The position numbers and the translations under genes were made by a program. A stretch of 64,000 nucleotides of DNA from Nitrospira japonica (GTDB lineage: Bacteria; Nitrospirota; Thermodesulfovibrionia; UBA6902): NCBI GenBank assembly GCA_020723105.1, contig DYJL01000005.1, positions 62,001 to 126,000 of the forward strand, in the 5' to 3' direction. The notes below the pieces were generated by a model. The model searched no databases, was not told the DNA's origin, and saw only the letters and a list, made by a program, of their open reading frames with translations. Below, piece by piece: positions 54,166 to 60,698 of this stretch; within the stretch, counting starts at the first letter, position 1; every line of letters starts with the position of its first letter.

Positions 54166-54243
54166 CCGATAATTTATGAAATTACAGACAGGTTATAGTA
54201 TTTCAGCCTATTCCCTGTCTGGTGTTACAGAAGAGGAGGCGCT

Positions 54244-54897
54244 GTGTCCACGGTATTTGAAAAAGAACTTGAAGCGCTCAAGGAAAAGGTTCTAAGGCTC
54301 GGCTCACTGGTCGAAAAGGCCATCAGTGATTCTATTAAATCACTGGTAGAGAGGAATTCTGTACTGGCTGCTGAGACTATTGATCGCGATGCCCTGGTTA
54401 ATACACTTGATGTCGAGATTGATGAAGAATGCATAAGACTGATAGCGCTCAGACAACCGCGTGCCGGAGATTTAAGGTTAATAACAACCGCAATGAAGAT
54501 AACCACAGACCTTGAAAGGATTGGAGACCTTGCAGTTGATATAGCCGAAAGGGCGTTGGAACTGAATGAAGAACCTCAGCTTAAGCCTTATATAGACATA
54601 CCGAGAATGACGGAGATAGCGCAGGGCATGGTAAGGGATGCGCTTGATGCCTTTGTCAAGAAAGATTCTGCTCTGGCGCGGGACGTGCTGATGCGCGATG
54701 ATACTGTAGACCAGTTGAATTATCAGGTATTCAACGAGCTCCTGTTTTTTATGATACAGGACCCAAAGACAGTTTCACGTGCAGTCAAGATAACATATGT
54801 GTCAAAATATCTTGAACGCATTGCAGACCATGCAACTAACATAGCAGAGATGGTTGTATATCTGGTTGAGGGCAAGATAATCAGGCATATGGGTTAA
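54244..54897 (+). CDS. phoU: Phosphate regulator PhoU
   Basis: Cytosolic two-repeat helical protein of 217 residues that links Pst transport to PhoR. Both metal-binding repeats are visible: RPRAGDLRLITTAMKITTDL-type (QPRAGDLRLI, LERIGDLAVDIAERA) and VKITYVSKYLERIADHATNI. The start is GTG with AAGAGGAGG upstream. It closes the pst cluster; the MscS gene begins 27 bases later. Confidence 0.95.
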   Translation: MSTVFEKELEALKEKVLRLGSLVEKAISDSIKSLVERNSVLAAETIDRDALVNTLDVEIDEECIRLIALRQPRAGDLRLITTAMKITTDLERIGDLAVDIAERALELNEEPQLKPYIDIPRMTEIAQGMVRDALDAFVKKDSALARDVLMRDDTVDQLNYQVFNELLFFMIQDPKTVSRAVKITYVSKYLERIADHATNIAEMVVYLVEGKIIRHMG

Positions 54898-54924
54898 TCC
54901 AGTAAGGGAAAGAGGATATAACAT

Positions 54925-55959
54925 ATGGACGAACAATTTAAGATTGCAGTAATTCCATTCTTTGCAGCCTTGATATCTGCAGGCGCATTGCTTGTAGTGA
55001 GAGGCTTCGCTTTCAGACTGCTTCACAGGTGGGCGGATAAGACAGAGACAAAGTTTGACGACCTGATAATCAGGGCTTTTAAGACACCTTCGATTTACTG
55101 GTGCGTTGCAATTGGCCTTTATATCGGCGTGGCCGTATCAGAACTTCCGGTAAAATATACCTTCTATATCAGTAAGACCATTCACATAATAATTATATTT
55201 TCCATTACGATTGCTGCGGCCAACCTTGCAGGAAAGATTTTCAGAAACTATATCCAGGAATCAGGACTTCCAATTCCTGCAACCGGTTTGGCGCACGGAA
55301 TTTTGAAAGGGACCATTATCGTTATTGGAATGCTGATTATCCTCAGCATACTTGGCATTTCAATTACACCACTGATTACAGCCCTCGGTGTCGGCGGCCT
55401 TGCTGTGGCGCTGGCGCTTCAGGATACGCTGGCAAATCTTTTTGCCGGCATTCACATACTTGTTGAAAAATCCATAAGGGTAGGGGATGTTATCAGGCTT
55501 GAGTCCGGGCAGGAGGGCTGCATCGAAGACATTACATGGAGGACGACAAGAATAAAAATGCAGCCCAATAATATGGTGATAATTCCCAACAGCAAGCTTT
55601 CGCAAAGTGTTGTCACAAATTATTCGCTGCCCGAAAAGAAGATGTCTGTGTCAATTCCGGTAAGTGTGAGTTACGACTCGGATCCGGAGCGCATTGAAAT
55701 GATACTTACGGATGAAGCAGTGAAGGCTGTTGGAGAGGTTGAGGGCCTGCTTGGCGATCCAGCGCCTGTCACAAGATTTATTCCGGGCTTTGGTGAAAGC
55801 TCGCTTAATTTCACCCTGGTTTGTCAGGTGCGGGAATTTGCGGATCAGATGAATGTTCAGCATGAATTAAGAAAAAGGATATTCAGGCGCTTCAGGACCG
55901 AGGGTATAGAGATTCCGTTTCCGCATAGAACGATATATATCAGGAAGGAAGGGGAATGA
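54925..55959 (+). CDS. MscS-family mechanosensitive channel
   Basis: Small-conductance mechanosensitive channel, 344 residues. Four or five helices lie in the first 175 residues. The pore-lining segment is ITALGVGGLAVALALQDTLA, followed by NLFAGIHILVEKSIRVGDVI and the beta domain (GCIEDITWRTTRIKMQPNNM, VIIPNSKLSQ). It belongs to the shorter MscS type with one extra N-terminal helix pair. AAGAGGATAT precedes the ATG. Why it follows phoU is not clear; the spacing suggests the same transcript. Confidence 0.93.
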   Translation: MDEQFKIAVIPFFAALISAGALLVVRGFAFRLLHRWADKTETKFDDLIIRAFKTPSIYWCVAIGLYIGVAVSELPVKYTFYISKTIHIIIIFSITIAAANLAGKIFRNYIQESGLPIPATGLAHGILKGTIIVIGMLIILSILGISITPLITALGVGGLAVALALQDTLANLFAGIHILVEKSIRVGDVIRLESGQEGCIEDITWRTTRIKMQPNNMVIIPNSKLSQSVVTNYSLPEKKMSVSIPVSVSYDSDPERIEMILTDEAVKAVGEVEGLLGDPAPVTRFIPGFGESSLNFTLVCQVREFADQMNVQHELRKRIFRRFRTEGIEIPFPHRTIYIRKEGE

Positions 55960-56093
55960 TATCAAAATGGAGTGGACGGAAGCCCGGCTCCTATGACCTC
56001 TCAGTTGAAATAAATCATGTAGTCGTGGACTGGATTCTGGAACATATTGCGAGGGTGGACAGGAAATTCGGAGAGTTTCTGATGACAGAGTAA
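55956..56093 (+). pseudogene. 45-residue hemerythrin C-terminal remnant or mini-protein
   Basis: Short frame whose ATG overlaps the mscS stop codon as ATGA, with AAGGAAGGGG just upstream. It encodes DWILEHIARVDRKFGEFLM, which resembles the last helix of bacteriohemerythrins, where His and Asp in HIxxxD bind the di-iron site. The other iron-binding helices are absent. It looks like the tail of a deleted hemerythrin gene that retains a start signal, or a reduced peptide of unknown use. Confidence 0.5.
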
Positions 56094-56849
56094 TCAGAAT
56101 AATCCGAGTTTTTTCAGTTTGAACGGCAAATCCATAATTGTCATATCGTGAATGTCTTTTTGAAGTAAATCAAAACCAGCCATGATGATCTGTCTTTGTG
56201 TTTCAACATCACCGGGATTTCCCATGGGTTTTCCCGGGGAAAATTTCATTGATAAAATCCTCGGTGGCCGGGCCAGTTCAATCAGTTCTTTTCTGAATGT
56301 GGTGCATACAGTGCTGATGCCGGATTTCTCAAGCTCTCTTGCCACCAGTCCGACCGACTGATTGCAGATAACTCAGGTAGGCGTCAGGAAAGCAATATCT
56401 ACGCCGAGTTCTTTCAGGCGGCATCCGACTTTTCCTGCATTCTCAAGCAGAGGGCCTGTAACAAAAATGTGCCCCATAAAGCTGTAATGCTCTTCAGAAA
56501 GAGAGGCGATTTTTCCTTCCTTGACATATTCTCTCATCCTGTCTACAGGGAACACGCAATTAAGGTCTTCATTGATAAATTTGTGGTCGTAGGACTCGTG
56601 AGTCACCATAAGGTCTTCGTGCCTGATATCGCCGGGCAGCAGCCTGTAGGAACAATCGCCTTCAAGAAACTTTGTGTCAAAAGGGGGATCTGTTTTCAGA
56701 TGGAGGCCGCCTGTAGTAAGCAATGCAAGCTTGCATTCATGCAAAGGCTTTTTCAAAGGGGTAACCGGGGTGTCATTAAAAACTGTGTACTCAAAAGAAG
56801 GATATTTTGTCTGAATCAGTTTTCTGGTTACTGCAAGAGAGTGAAGCAT
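56094..56849 (-). CDS. GrdB/PrdB-family selenoprotein (UGA-encoded Sec159)
   Basis: One frame of 252 codons interrupted only by TGA at 56373-56375. The two halves match successive parts of glycine/sarcosine/betaine/D-proline reductase selenoprotein B. The first half carries LLTTGGLHLKTDPPFD and DLMVTHESYDHKFINEDLNC, then VFPVDRMREY; the TGA follows IAFLTPT; then VICNQSVGLVARELEKSG. Sec159 with Cys162 forms the UxxC redox motif expected at this site. A SECIS-like hairpin lies 10 bases after the TGA. No GrdA, GrdE/PrdA or other reductase genes are nearby, so the substrate is unknown. It is last in a three-gene minus-strand run with a TSUP transporter and an SQR-like gene. Confidence 0.87.
56344..56362 (-). 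promoter_or_regulatory. SECIS-like hairpin of the GrdB/PrdB-family gene
   Basis: Counting the U of UGA as 1, bases 14-20 (AUCAGUC) pair with 26-32 (GACUGGU): seven pairs with one G-U. The loop is GGUCG with GGU at 21-23. E. coli fdhF has its GGU loop at 22-24. The geometry fits bacterial SelB recognition. Confidence 0.85.
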
Positions 56850-56884
56850 GATAGTTATTTCCTTTCAGAAAAAATTGATCAGGG

Positions 56885-57673
56885 TTAATTTCCTGTCATC
56901 ACCTGATACCACATTCTGACACCGGTGACAGCAATAATTACTGCAATAGCAAGACGCAGATATTTTGTATTAACATTCTTGCTTATGTTTCCTCCTATTT
57001 GCGCGCCTGGCACAGTGCCTGTAACCAAGGCTATTGCATAAGGCCAGATTATCTGCCCTGTAGTCATCTTGCCGATAGTGCCTGTGATTGCGCCCATAAG
57101 GACAATGCCCAGCGTACTGCCTATGACAATGCGCGTCGGGATGTTTAACAAGTATAGCATTGCCGGGATGTAAATGAATGCACCCGGAGCGCCAACCATG
57201 CCGCCGAAGCTGCCTATCGAAAGACTTATAAATATTGAAAGCGGTTTGTTGTACATAAGTTCATCAGGTGAAATATTTTCCCCCTGTTCACGTTTTGGAA
57301 TAAACATAACCACAGCAGCAATCACAGCCATAGTGGCAAATATTGCAAGTAGTAAATCGCTTTTTGTATGCTTTGAAAATATGGAACCGGCAAGGTTGCC
57401 TATGGCATTGGAGATTCCCATATACAGAAGCAAGGATTTACTGACAAAGCGGTTTTTGTGATGAACAATCAATCCCGAAAGAGAAGCAGATAAAACCTGC
57501 ACCATGCTTATTGCAGCCACTGCTTTCATGTCGAGTTGTCCGACGCCTAATAGAGGGGGGACGTACAGAAGAAGGGGTATCATAAATATCGCTCCGCCAA
57601 GACCGAGGAGCCCGGAGAGGAATCCGCCTCAAAGTCCCAGAACAATAAGCGTAATTAAGAAGGGTATATCCAT
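56885..57673 (-). CDS. TauE/SafE (TSUP) transporter with in-frame TGA, candidate selenoprotein
   Basis: Membrane protein of 263 codons including the stop, with about eight helices in two TSUP repeats (GGFLSGLLGLGGAIFMIPLL and SIGSFGGMVGAPGAFIYIPA). ATG 57673 starts MDIPFLITLIVLGL, then TGA at 57629-57631 (codon 15), then the conserved first-helix motif continues in frame. Starting at ATG 57583 would delete most of helix 1. The TGA is followed by a SECIS-like hairpin, and the next gene is a selenoprotein, so readthrough as Sec is plausible; a nonsense mutation is the alternative. The family exports sulfite or other sulfur oxyanions. No Shine-Dalgarno is seen because a heptamer array abuts the ATG. 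Confidence 0.7.
57591..57611 (-). promoter_or_regulatory. Candidate SECIS hairpin of the TSUP gene
   Basis: Counting from the UGA, bases 21-25 (GCUCC) pair with 37-41 (GGAGC). U26 and C27 pair with G35 and G34, leaving C36 bulged. The loop GGUCUU starts 25 bases after the UGA. Size and GGU loop fit bacterial SECIS rules, though the stem is weaker than in the neighbouring gene. Confidence 0.5.
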
Positions 57674-57674
57674 G

Positions 57675-57716
57675 GTTAAGTAGCAAGAAGTAAGTAGTAA
57701 GTAGTTGGTAGTTAAG
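57675..57716. repeat. AGTAAGT heptamer array
   Basis: Six units in phase: GTTAAGT, AGCAAGA, AGTAAGT, AGTAAGT, AGTTGGT, AGTTAAG. Inverted partner at 57740-57774; together they can form a long hairpin between the SQR-like and TSUP genes. Confidence 0.9.
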
Positions 57717-57739
57717 GGAACGACGAAAAAACATTCTCC

Positions 57740-57774
57740 CTTAACCCCTTAACTACTTGCTACTAACTACTGTC
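57740..57774. repeat. Inverted heptamer array encoding the SQR-like C-terminus
   Basis: CTTAACC, CCTTAAC, TACTTGC, TACTAAC, TACTGTC in phase. On the minus strand it encodes the last residues TVVSSK and the stop codon of the flavoprotein. Confidence 0.88.
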
Positions 57775-59015
57775 TTTTTGTATTCTCCGTATATCCAGTT
57801 TTCCATAAAAAAGTCCATAAGGGCTCTGAATAACAGTGAGTCAGACAGCCAGTATTTTTCAAATATAATTTTTCCAAGGTGCAGCATTCTTGACGGTTGC
57901 AGGAAAACAGTATTTGGCGTCGGCGTTGTAAAGAAGTATCCCTGTGCGAGTCCGGCTTTGCCGAATCCAGTCTCAACAAAACATGCAGCCCGTCCGGTAT
58001 ATTCGACTCTCTCGCGTTTACCAGAAATTTCATTGGCGATGTTTTCTGCTACAACCTTTGCTTCATAGTGTGCAAATACTCCCCCTTTTGAAAGCATCAA
58101 AGGAACGCCCTGCTTCCATTCTCCGGGAAGTTTTATCTTTGCTGCATCACCTATTGCATAAACGTTCTCAAATTTTGTTTTCAGAGAATTCCTGTCCACC
58201 GGTATCCAGTCTGGCTCAGTCAGTCCTGCTTCGACAAGCACCTTCGGTGCCTTATGAGGTGGTATTGCCAGCAGCAAATCATAATTCATAGCTCCTTTAT
58301 CAAATACAACTTCGTTTTTCTCAGCGTGGACTGATTGCACCACATGCTGTGAATTGTACTGTATCCCGGCGCTTTCCATAAGGCCTTTCACAATGCCGCC
58401 TGTAGTCGGCCCATTTCCTCCCAATGGCAAAATTTCAGGAGTGCAAAGCTTGATACTGACATTTTCTCTTATTCCTTTCTGGCTGAAATAATAATTAAGA
58501 AGGAGAGAAAGTTCATTTGGTGCAACCGGGCATTTGTAGGGCAGGGAGGAGACCATGATAATAAGAGTGCCTCCTGAGAAATTACCGAGAGCATTTTTTG
58601 CCTGCAATATACCGTCAAGGGTGTAGAAGTTGTATGCATTCTTATTCAGGGCTTCGGCAAGTCCTGGCACGGCCTCAGGCGATAATGACACGCCGAGAGA
58701 AATAACAAGATAATCATAGCGCAGCTCTCTGTTTGCTGTTTTTACGCTCTTACCGGCCAGGTCAATTTTCTGAATTTCTTCCTGTATGAATTCAATACCT
58801 TTACGCAGCAACTGAGGAACATTCTTTTTTATTTCTTCCGGCTTGCGTTCCCCTGTCATTACCCATAGGGCAGATGAATAAGAAATGTGCTCTCCGGATT
58901 TGTCTATCAGTACAATTCTATGCTCTGCACTTAATTTTTTTCTCAGTTCATTGGCCGTTACAAGGCCTCCAACTCCTGCGCCTAAAACCAGTATGGTTTT
59001 GTCATTGTTCGGCAT
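57753..59015 (-). CDS. SQR-like FAD-dependent oxidoreductase
   Basis: Flavoprotein of the sulfide:quinone oxidoreductase/NDH-2 superfamily, about 420 residues. FAD motif ILVLGAGVGGLVTANEL, second Rossmann region around SGGTLIIMVSSLPYKCPVAP (with a Cys typical of SQR/FCSD), and ENVYAIGDAAKIKLPG near 290. Further Cys is in GRAACFVETGFGKA. The C-terminal amphipathic region could bind the membrane. ATG 59015 is preferred; GTG 59024 is the alternative. It heads the minus-strand run with the TSUP and GrdB-like genes, so sulfur or selenium redox chemistry is likely, but the substrate is not proven. Confidence 0.88.
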   Translation of the reverse strand: MPNNDKTILVLGAGVGGLVTANELRKKLSAEHRIVLIDKSGEHISYSSALWVMTGERKPEEIKKNVPQLLRKGIEFIQEEIQKIDLAGKSVKTANRELRYDYLVISLGVSLSPEAVPGLAEALNKNAYNFYTLDGILQAKNALGNFSGGTLIIMVSSLPYKCPVAPNELSLLLNYYFSQKGIRENVSIKLCTPEILPLGGNGPTTGGIVKGLMESAGIQYNSQHVVQSVHAEKNEVVFDKGAMNYDLLLAIPPHKAPKVLVEAGLTEPDWIPVDRNSLKTKFENVYAIGDAAKIKLPGEWKQGVPLMLSKGGVFAHYEAKVVAENIANEISGKRERVEYTGRAACFVETGFGKAGLAQGYFFTTPTPNTVFLQPSRMLHLGKIIFEKYWLSDSLLFRALMDFFMENWIYGEYKKTVVSSK

Positions 59016-59362
59016 TTTATTCACAACCCTTATTCTGTATTCGCCGTTGCCAGTCTGGGTTGCATTAACGGTATAACCTTCTCCTTGGTCTCATTCAGAA
59101 GGTCAGATTCATATCCGCTATGTTCTCCCTTCGCCCTAAGATATTAGAATACATCTGACTGCTTGTCAAGATAATTTTATATAATTTCGTAACCATTCGG
59201 TTATGGGCGCAATACTACTGAAACTGTCATTCCCGCAAGCCCCGGACAAGCCGGAATGACGTCAGTCGCCACTCTTCAGTGAAGGGTTATGTAATCAGGC
59301 AATCCCTGAATGTCTGAAAGAGAATTGACAATATGCTATAATTTCCAATAATTAAAACTGCC
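59016..59362. other. Divergent intergenic region SQR-like / Crp-Fnr
   Basis: About 345 bases. It contains a weak palindrome (GTAACCATTCGGTTAT near 59190), the TGTCATTCC repeat at 59225-59260 and a GCTATAAT -10-like box near 59336 for the plus-strand regulator. No gene or structured RNA was recognised. The adjacent Crp/Fnr regulator could act on sites here. Confidence 0.45.
59225..59260. repeat. Dispersed TGTCATTCC...GGAATGAC palindrome
   Basis: TGTCATTCCCGCAAGCC is followed by CCGGACAAGCCGGAATGAC, an imperfect inverted repeat of the family shared with 60634, 62764 and 63473. Confidence 0.8.
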
Positions 59363-60055
59363 ATGGCATTAAACCAGATGATTACAGAAACACTTAAAAA
59401 GAGCGAGATATTTTCTTCCCTTAACGAAGCGGAAATTAAAAAGATAAGTCATTTCTTTGAGGAGATTAAATTCAGGAACAATGAAACGATTTTTCTTGAG
59501 GGTGATCCTTCTGAAAAATTTTATATTGTGGCCGAAGGGAATGTGAAGATCCTCAAGCATACAATGATGGGCAAGGACATTATTCTTGAGCTAATGGCTC
59601 AGGGAGACGTCTTTGGAGGTGTTGCAGTGCTGGATAAAAAACCATATCCTGCATCTGCACTGGCAATGGAGTCAACCACGGCAATACGCATAAGCCGCCA
59701 GAATTTATTGATGATTATGGAAGAGTATCCCATACTGAAACTTGAGATAGTCAGATATTTCAGCAATAAACTGAGAGACGCACATGAGATGTTTAAAAAC
59801 ATAGCGACAGAACGTGTTGAGAAGAGAATAGCAGCCCTTCTGTTGAAGCTTTCAGAAAAAGTAGGTATTGATGAAGGCGGTTTTAGAAAAATAGGTTTTC
59901 CACTCACCCGCCAGGAAATTGCCGAGATGGTTGGAACCACTGTAGAAACCTGCATCAGAACCATGAGTAAATTTCAAAAAAAAGGCATGGTAAAATCTTC
60001 AAACGGCAGAATATCTATAAAGGTTGCTTTATTGCAAAGGTTTATTGAAGAGTAA
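59363..60055 (+). CDS. Crp/Fnr-family transcriptional regulator
   Basis: 230 residues with an N-terminal cyclic-nucleotide-binding-type beta roll (about 15-125, IFLEGDPSEKFYIVAEGNVK) and a C-terminal Crp helix-turn-helix (about 175-220, PLTRQEIAEMVGTTVETCIR). There is no N-terminal Fnr-type Cys cluster, so it is not an oxygen-sensing Fnr; the effector is unknown. It is divergent from the SQR-like/TSUP/selenoprotein unit, which makes that unit a candidate target. Confidence 0.93.
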   Translation: MALNQMITETLKKSEIFSSLNEAEIKKISHFFEEIKFRNNETIFLEGDPSEKFYIVAEGNVKILKHTMMGKDIILELMAQGDVFGGVAVLDKKPYPASALAMESTTAIRISRQNLLMIMEEYPILKLEIVRYFSNKLRDAHEMFKNIATERVEKRIAALLLKLSEKVGIDEGGFRKIGFPLTRQEIAEMVGTTVETCIRTMSKFQKKGMVKSSNGRISIKVALLQRFIEE

Positions 60056-60061
60056 TGACGT

Positions 60062-60568
60062 CTACAGCTTTTTGAGCGCTTCGATGTTTTTCCTGTCTTT
60101 TCTGGAAAGTTTTTTTGCATTGCCTTTCTGACGGTAAGGCATCAGGTCCATATCATAGTCTTTATCATAAGCGAAAATTTCTTCTATCTTACTCTGTCTG
60201 CCTGTGGAATAAATCCTGTCCTCAAATTCAGATGCTGTTATAGCGGCAAAGTCTTTTCTCTCTGCAAAATCAGAAATCTCCCGGTCCGAACTGACAACAA
60301 TCCAGGGCTTTGTTGCAGAAGACAATATCTTTTTAATGACAAAATCTGCCTTCTCTCCAAGTCTTGAATATATAACAGTGACCGGGCCCACTTTTGAACG
60401 GGTCTCGTCCTTCTGGCCGCTTTTCCATCCGTCAAAAACAAGGGTGATGTCATGCCCTTTAGCATTTGAGTAATTGAACAGTCTCTGGATTAGTTCGTTG
60501 CGCGCCTTCTCGAGGTTTTTATGGGCAATGCCGATGAGGTTGTATCCGTCTATGAGGATGTATGCCAT
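60062..60568 (-). CDS. NYN-domain (YacP-like) PIN-fold nuclease
   Basis: 168 residues from ATG 60568. Opens AYILIDGYNLIG, with the acidic DGYN motif of NYN/YacP nucleases. TLVFDGWKSGQ and VVSSDREISDFAER provide further conserved Asp residues. YacP (Rae1) cleaves mRNA on ribosomes in Bacillus; a similar RNA-processing role is inferred. A longer frame to 60610 adds an unconserved leader. A TATAAT ends seven bases before the ATG, so the mRNA may be leaderless. It is convergent with the Crp/Fnr gene. Confidence 0.85.
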   Translation of the reverse strand: MAYILIDGYNLIGIAHKNLEKARNELIQRLFNYSNAKGHDITLVFDGWKSGQKDETRSKVGPVTVIYSRLGEKADFVIKKILSSATKPWIVVSSDREISDFAERKDFAAITASEFEDRIYSTGRQSKIEEIFAYDKDYDMDLMPYRQKGNAKKLSRKDRKNIEALKKL

Positions 60569-60575
60569 AAGGTAT

Positions 60576-60581
60576 ATTATA
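60576..60581 (-). promoter_or_regulatory. -10 box for the NYN gene, possibly leaderless
   Basis: A perfect TATAAT on the minus strand ends seven bases before ATG 60568. No Shine-Dalgarno fits between, giving the second predicted leaderless transcript in the window. No clear -35 is seen. Confidence 0.45.
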
Positions 60582-60597
60582 CAACGGTGAAATAAAG

Positions 60598-60692
60598 AGG
60601 GCAGCCGCAAGGGCTGCCCTTACAATTCGGTACTGGATTCCCGCCTTCGTGGGAATGACTAAAGAAAAAGATTCCGGACAAGCCGGAATGAC
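60598..60692. repeat. Cluster of dispersed palindromes
   Basis: Three hairpins follow one another: AGGGCAGCC/GGCTGCCCT (60598-60620, GGGGC-type), ATTCCCGCCTTCGTGGGAAT (about 60637-60656) and ATTCCGGACAAGCCGGAAT (60671-60689). They fill the gap between the NYN and NuoG-like genes. Confidence 0.85.
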
Positions 60693-60698
60693 ATAAAT

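Noticed and set aside
56094-56849. GrdB-like gene as two separate genes or a pseudogene
   Set aside because: The only interruption is a TGA at the family's Sec position, followed by Val-Ile-Cys (UxxC) and a GGU-loop hairpin. Frame and motifs continue undisturbed.
56885-57583. TSUP gene starting at the internal ATG 57583
   Set aside because: It would remove most of the first helix and the conserved GGFLSGLLGLGG motif, which is present in frame upstream. The fuller frame with the TGA explains the sequence better.
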